A stretch of 64,000 nt of DNA, taken from positions 6,510,001 to 6,574,000 of the forward strand of contig JAPNXP010000002.1 in assembly GCA_028753945.1 (NCBI GenBank). The letters run 5' to 3'. Source of the DNA: Hexactinellida sp. DTS-2022 (taxonomy: Eukaryota > Porifera > Hexactinellida). Both the position numbers and the translations under genes were made by a program. Below the pieces are notes generated by a model that saw only the letters and a list, made by a program, of their open reading frames with translations, was not told the origin of the DNA and did not search any database. Shown piece after piece: positions 59,418 to 64,000 of the stretch. Each line of letters opens with the position of its first letter. The first letter of the stretch is position 1.

Positions 59418-60803
59418 CGGTGTCCGGGGATAGGAATTTTTGATTAATGAAAGGATTATCCAAATGAGCATTTATTTCCCTTAGTGAAGTATCACTGAGG
59501 GCTGGGGTGAGCATAACTTAGAAGTCAGTAATAGACTTCTAGAACAAATTTTTGTGGCTAAGTATGGATACTTTCAATATTAGAATAAGAGCGTCTATCC
59601 TATAGAGCATAGTTTAAATGCATTAGTAAACTGATTCATACTTGTACTAGAATGTTCTAATTCAATACTTAACTTCTAATAGGTCTATTATTACCGCCCC
59701 ATTGACTCAGGTAGCGATTAATTACTTTTATGAGGCAATAATTAATTTTGAAGGCTCCGGAGTACTAAAAAGTGTGTATTATCACGAAATTTCATTGTAA
59801 GCGCATTATCTCCCTGAAATATTGCTGATTTCGGCGAAAAAAAAAATTCGAGGTCGAAGGTAAGTATAATTCATTGCGTATAAAATTTTTGAGTCTTAGT
59901 CTATTGTATCTTTCTCAAAAAAGTCTGGCATTTAGTCCGGCATCTGGTCAATCCAAATATTCCTGGAAAAATGGTAAAGAGGGGTTGCAATCTTGTGAGA
60001 AATTGTTTTATACCTTATTAAACTTTACCTTCAAACTTGCAATAGATTATTGATATTTCTGGGAAGTTAGAGCTAAGCTCTAGCAAAATAATTAATTTGA
60101 GGGTTTATGGGCACAGTGCTGAGAGGACACCACCATATATGGGTATGTGAATTTAAAGGAATGTAACTAATTGGATAATGTTCTCATTTGTTATTCCAAT
60201 GAGTTTGTATTGGGATATTGATGTGATTAGATGTTTAGTACTAAGTTCTAGAGTTTATACTTTAGGAGAGAAGAAATTTGCTTTGTCATCAAAAATGGGC
60301 ACATTACATGCCCATATATGGACCATTTTGAAAACGGTGAGAGTTAGGGTCACGAAATGTATTATTGACGGATAGGAAGTCGGGTATTGCGAGTATTTTG
60401 AGACGTTGACTTTGATTCTAGCACCTCGGGTGTATGAGAAAAAAAATGGACACGAAAATGTACCCTAGAATGAGATTATACGCCATATCGTTTCACATTT
60501 TCACTTTTTTAGAATTTTTTTTGATGAATTGTTCATTATTTTCATCAGTGATTGTTTTGATAGAATATTGAAAACATCAATCTTACCAATGTTAAGGAAT
60601 ACAGTATTGAGAATCGTTAAAAGTGTGAAACCGATGTTTTTCTGTAGAAAATTGGTCATACCATTAAAATATGATTGGTAGAGACTCAAAACAAAGTACA
60701 AACGTTATATTTGGTCGTTATGCTGTACTTTTGCAAAAAAAAAATATCGTGTTATGCTGTATATTATATTTTAATTCCCTATTATTTCTATGCGTGGACA
60801 CTC
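59418..60803. mobile_element. H-family TTAA element (H2), 1386 bp
   Basis: TTAA 59414-59417 and 60804-60807. Left CGGTGTCCGGGGATAGG, right complement GAGTGTCCACGCATAG. Interior collinear with H1, including both AGAGCTAAGCTCT / CATATATGG modules (the second palindrome decayed). Confidence 0.9.
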
Positions 60804-61012
60804 TTAATTTAATATGATAAGCAGTTATTTGTCAATATTTATTGGCAATAATATTAATTTATATTTATTATGATAGCTGATATGCCCTTCCATCTTTGCA
60901 AACCTGCGGCGGCTGAATATTTCCATGAATATCTTCAACAGGGATCCAACACAAATCTTCACTTTGGGGCCAATTGAAGTATTTGATGGTCCATTAGGGT
61001 GCATAAACTTAA

Positions 61013-62418
61013 GGTTAACTGTAGACTGCCTACAGATACACGTTGTGCCAGGAGGAAAACAGGTCGATCAAATAATTCAAATTTCTTGAAAATTGGGATT
61101 TAGACATGGTTTTGTACTCTCTATCGATTTCATTCAAAAAATAAAAATTTCAGAAATTGTTATGATGACGTAGCAGAAAAGTGAACTGCTCCACTTGCCC
61201 GCCACTTGCTTTTCTAAATTATAAATGTTCTAATTTCACCGTAGAAATACCCGAAAGAAGATATTAGACTAAATAATATCTATTTTAGTATATTTGGTTT
61301 GACAAATACAGAGTTGTGATAGATATAACTCAAATATATGTAATTTTTCGTAATCCATGGTTCATCAAAAACAAATTTGCAGATTTTTTTAAAAAGATGT
61401 AACTTTCGTTTAGTGAATCGGATTTGTTCAATTTTTGAGATCTGATGACTAATAAGATAGTCGTCATTATTTAAGTTTAGAAACAAAGGATTACTTACAT
61501 GTTAACGGCGTTATATCGATTTAAAGAGAAAGTATGTGACATCACTTTTTGTCGAAATCCTTTAGTAAATTTTTTCAAAAATTCTAGAATGTTGATATAT
61601 TATTGTGCTCTTGTTGGATTTCAAATTATTAGGTTCTAAATATTAAATTCAAAGAACTACAGGGTATGCTATTTTCCTGAAAATCACTCCGGCAGTCTAC
61701 GGTTAAATTACCCCACGTGAATGAAAGTTCTTGTATTAATCTGTAATTGTGAGAAATATATACCTATGCGATACAAATCAATAAACCAAAAAGAAAATGT
61801 CCCTATCTATTATACTTTTTATTTTTTGTTGGTTTCAAAATTTGGCTAATACAAATCTCCCATAGGGCGATTTCCAAAAGTGGTGGTAGATATTAAGCGG
61901 TAATTTGGCAATGCGGCCATCAATGTTTGTTATCAGAATCAAAATTTAAAGATTATAAGCGTGAGGAGTTGGTAGACGGTTTACATTTTTGAATTATGAC
62001 TTGGAATTTTTTTTATCAAGCATTTAATCAAATTTCGCAAAAAAAGATGACCTTTTTATTCATTTTTTGTTTTCAAAAGGTCGCAATATTTTTTATTTAG
62101 ATCTTATCAAAATTCTAAACCACTCACCAACCGCCCATAACGATGATCTATCTGATAGATCACACAGTACAGGTCTTTAGCAAATAATGATCTTGCAAAC
62201 CACACACTTATCAGGTGGAGTCTGAAAAAATCCCCTATGGGACTTTTGTATTAGCATAATACTGCAGGCCCAATAATTTCGAATTTATAGAAGATAATTA
62301 GATTTCGTTTTGAGTTTCGAAATAGCTATAATGTCTTCCATCATATATGTGAAATTCAAACTCCCACCTTCAAAACTAAATTCATGTGTTTTTTGGGTGA
62401 ATCTGCCGTAATTTAACC
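61013..62418 (+). mobile_element. B-family element (B3) with an E inserted in its left inverted repeat
   Basis: TTAA 61009-61012 and 62419-62422. The first two bases GG (61013-61014) are cut from the rest by E-f, which used the TTAA inside B's own GGTTAAATTAC end. It is more diverged than B1, B2 and B4. Confidence 0.92.
61019..61702 (+). mobile_element. E-family TTAA element (E-f) inside B3
   Basis: 684 bp, TTAA 61015-61018 and 61703-61706; ends CTGTAGACTGCC and complement CCGTAGACTGCC. Confidence 0.95.
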
Positions 62419-62426
62419 TTAATTAA

Positions 62427-62542
62427 CCCTCGTCTGGCTAGGAATGTAAAATTGAAACTGAATGTTAATTGAATTTCAATTGAAAGTGAAAGTGAAAGTG
62501 GGGTTTTTCTATTTATACATTTTACCCCAAGCCAGCCGAGGG
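62427..62542. mobile_element. K element: 116-bp TTAA MITE
   Basis: TTAA 62423-62426 and 62543-62546; left CCCTCGTCTGGCTAGG, right complement CCCTCGGCTGGCTTGG. Its left TTAA directly follows the right TTAA of B3. Internal 'gaaagtgaaagtgaaagtg' tract. Confidence 0.88.
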
Positions 62543-62825
62543 TTAAGACATCTTGAAACTCGAACGAAGTTTCTCTTATGATACCAATCCACCAATCGTC
62601 ATCATAGGAACATCTCACAAATCTTCCAGGACTACACTCCCTTAGAGATACTATTGGGTCAATAATTTTATGTTCATTTGGTGACGTTGGTAAGATTCTT
62701 TTAACTGTTATATCGCCTGTAGCATTTGGAATATAACAGTGATGACTTCTAATACCTGGTATCTTTTTGACCTTATTGAATCTTTCTTCTTGCTGGAATT
62801 TTAGCGATTCAACTTCTTCATTTAA

Positions 62826-63547
62826 GGTTAAATTACCCCACGGGAATGAAATCTCTTGTATTAATCTGTAATTGTTAGAAATAGATCAAGGTACGATACA
62901 AAGCAATAAACAAAAAAGAAAATGTCTCAATATATTATACTTTTTATTTTTTGTTCGGTTTCAATATTTGGCTAATACAAATCTCCCATAGGGCGATTTC
63001 AAAAAGTGGTGGTCGATATTATAGTGTAATTTGGCAATGCGGCCATCAATGTTTGTTATCAGAATCAATATTGAAAGATTATAAGCGTACGGAGTTGGTA
63101 GTCGGTTTACATTTTTTGAATTATGACTCTGAAATTATTTTTCAAACATTTTATCAAATATCTCATAAAAAACATGACCTTTTTAATGATTTCTTTAGTT
63201 CAAAAGGTCGCAACTTTTTTTATTTAGGTCAAATCAAAATTCTAAACCAATCACCTACAGCATATAACGATGATCTATGTGATATATCGCACATAATATG
63301 TCTTTAGCTAATAATGATCTTGAGATCGACACACTTATCAGGTGGAGTCTGAAGAAATCCCCCTATGGGACTTTTGTATTACCATAAAACTGCACGCCCC
63401 ATAAAATCGAATTTATTCAAAATAATTAGATTTCGTTTTCAGTTTCGATAGAGCTATAATGTCTTCTATTATATATGTGAAAATTAAACATCTTACTTCA
63501 AAACGAAATTTATGTGTTTTTTTACATGAATCTGCCGTAATTTAACC
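62826..63547 (+). mobile_element. B-family TTAA element (B4), 722 bp
   Basis: TTAA 62822-62825 and 63548-63551. Nearly identical to B1. It has a 118-codon open frame (62951-63307), the longest B frame here. Confidence 0.95.
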
Positions 63548-63864
63548 TTAATACATAGAAGAACTTTTTACCTTTAATATGTAAATTACACCATTCAAAA
63601 AGCTGTTTTGTATTTATGTTTTGACCAGATGTAACTGCTTTCAAACTGGCTCTAGCACCCTATCTTTTTAAGGTACCACCAATGCCGTTACAGGCATTTT
63701 CTCCATGTGACGTCGCAAAAAAATGCCACTCCGCCTTCAAACCACAGTCTCTTTCATGATAGAGATGATTGTTGATGTTTTTGAAGTTCTTATATTGTGA
63801 AGCAGCTCCATCAGTAAATAATACAGCTTCGACAATTGAGGATGTATCTTGGTTAAATACTTAA

Positions 63865-64000
63865 GGTTCAGGTATACTCTAGAGCACTTCTACCAAAAGT
63901 ATTTACCCAATTTAACTCAATTTTTTACAGCGTATATACTTCTTCTTCAGGATGCCAAAAATACAATAATATTGGCATATATACTAAGAGAGGAAAAATC
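63865..64000. mobile_element. C-family element (C-e), cut by the window end
   Basis: TTAA 63861-63864, then GGTTCAGGTATACTC. Its visible 136 bp closely match C-d, so it belongs to the short subfamily. Confidence 0.9.

Larger units (their letters stand above)
60868..63860 (-). pseudogene. Dead gene of a conserved transposase-like family, in three visible pieces
   Basis: Reading the minus strand, N- to C-terminal. Piece 1 (63860-63552) has TDGAASQYKNF and AEWHFFATSHGENACNGIGG, then a stop after GTLKR. Piece 2 (62821-62547) has VKKIPGIRSHHCYIP and GRFVRCSYDDDWWIGIIRE, then TSFEFQDVL. Piece 3 (61008-60868) has FMHPNGPS and, after a one-base shift, FNWPQSEDLCWIPVEDI, ending at TAA 60868. From memory of family patterns, these blocks occur together in uncharacterised, often multicopy proteins of invertebrates. 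The D and SH/GG motifs suggest a DDE-type nuclease fold, but I cannot assign the superfamily. B4 separates pieces 1 and 2; K and B3 (with E-f) separate 2 and 3; C-e bounds piece 1. Confidence 0.65.

Noticed and set aside
55333-61486. Shared 68-codon minus frames in E-d and E-f (MFLNL...)
   Set aside because: Conservation reflects recent copying; the older E-a does not clearly keep the frame.

Overview
This is an AT-rich eukaryotic window, almost certainly from an animal and probably an invertebrate. It has GT-AG introns down to about 59 bp, P-element, pogo, hAT and Ginger/MULE-type elements, and no bacterial operon organisation. I cannot name the species. Only one intact protein gene is visible: the transposase of a P-element-family transposon (THAP zinc finger plus RNase H-like D-D-E core, 850 aa) at 43.1-45.7 kb. 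Most of the rest is non-autonomous DNA transposons, simple repeats and decayed gene pieces.

The dominant signal is a crowd of elements flanked by TTAA target duplications (one by TTAT), as made by Kolobok- or piggyBac-type transposases. I separate them by terminal sequence into families called here B (~720 bp, GGTTAAATTAC ends), C (~875 or 699 bp, GGTTCAGGTATACTC), D (~690-870 bp, GGAGATA), E (~684 bp, CYGTAGACTGCC), F (1.59 kb, GGCCCCTCT), G (1.4 kb, CGCTACCTACGA), H (1.39 kb, GTGTCCACGCA), J (1.39 kb, CGGTATTCCCCGGACGAA), I (847 bp, 84-bp inverted repeats) and K (116 bp, CCCTCG). Several insertions have a matching empty site in another copy inside this window, which fixes boundaries and duplications directly. 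Two observations stand out. Copies of D carry private end sequences that match between the two ends of a copy but differ between copies. Families G, H, J, F and I share an internal core although their termini differ.

Layout. 0.8-4.8 kb and 19.9-25.6 kb are two diverged copies of one segment, each ending in a GC-rich open exon on the minus strand. 6.3-8.2 kb is a dead MULE-transposase/RING gene split by a C element. 8.4-9.7 kb holds minisatellites. 10.0-10.8 kb is a 307-bp-arm hairpin. 10.85-12.26 kb is a G element. 13.9-19.5 kb is largely featureless. 24-35 kb holds B, D, C, F and E elements, a RING fragment and tRNA-like pieces. 35.6-40.4 kb is a G copy containing J, a pogo-like element, and a B that contains an E. 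40.4-41.8 kb is H. 42.4-46.4 kb is a C element carrying the intact P-type transposon. 46.7-48.1 kb is D plus B. 49.7-52.7 kb is a decayed, multi-exon integrase gene (Ginger/Gypsy type) on the minus strand, hit by hAT and C elements. 52.7-60.8 kb is more repeats. 60.9-63.9 kb is a decayed gene of a conserved but unnamed transposase-like family, broken up by B, E, K and B and bounded by C.

No rRNA, CRISPR or bacterial regulatory features are present.
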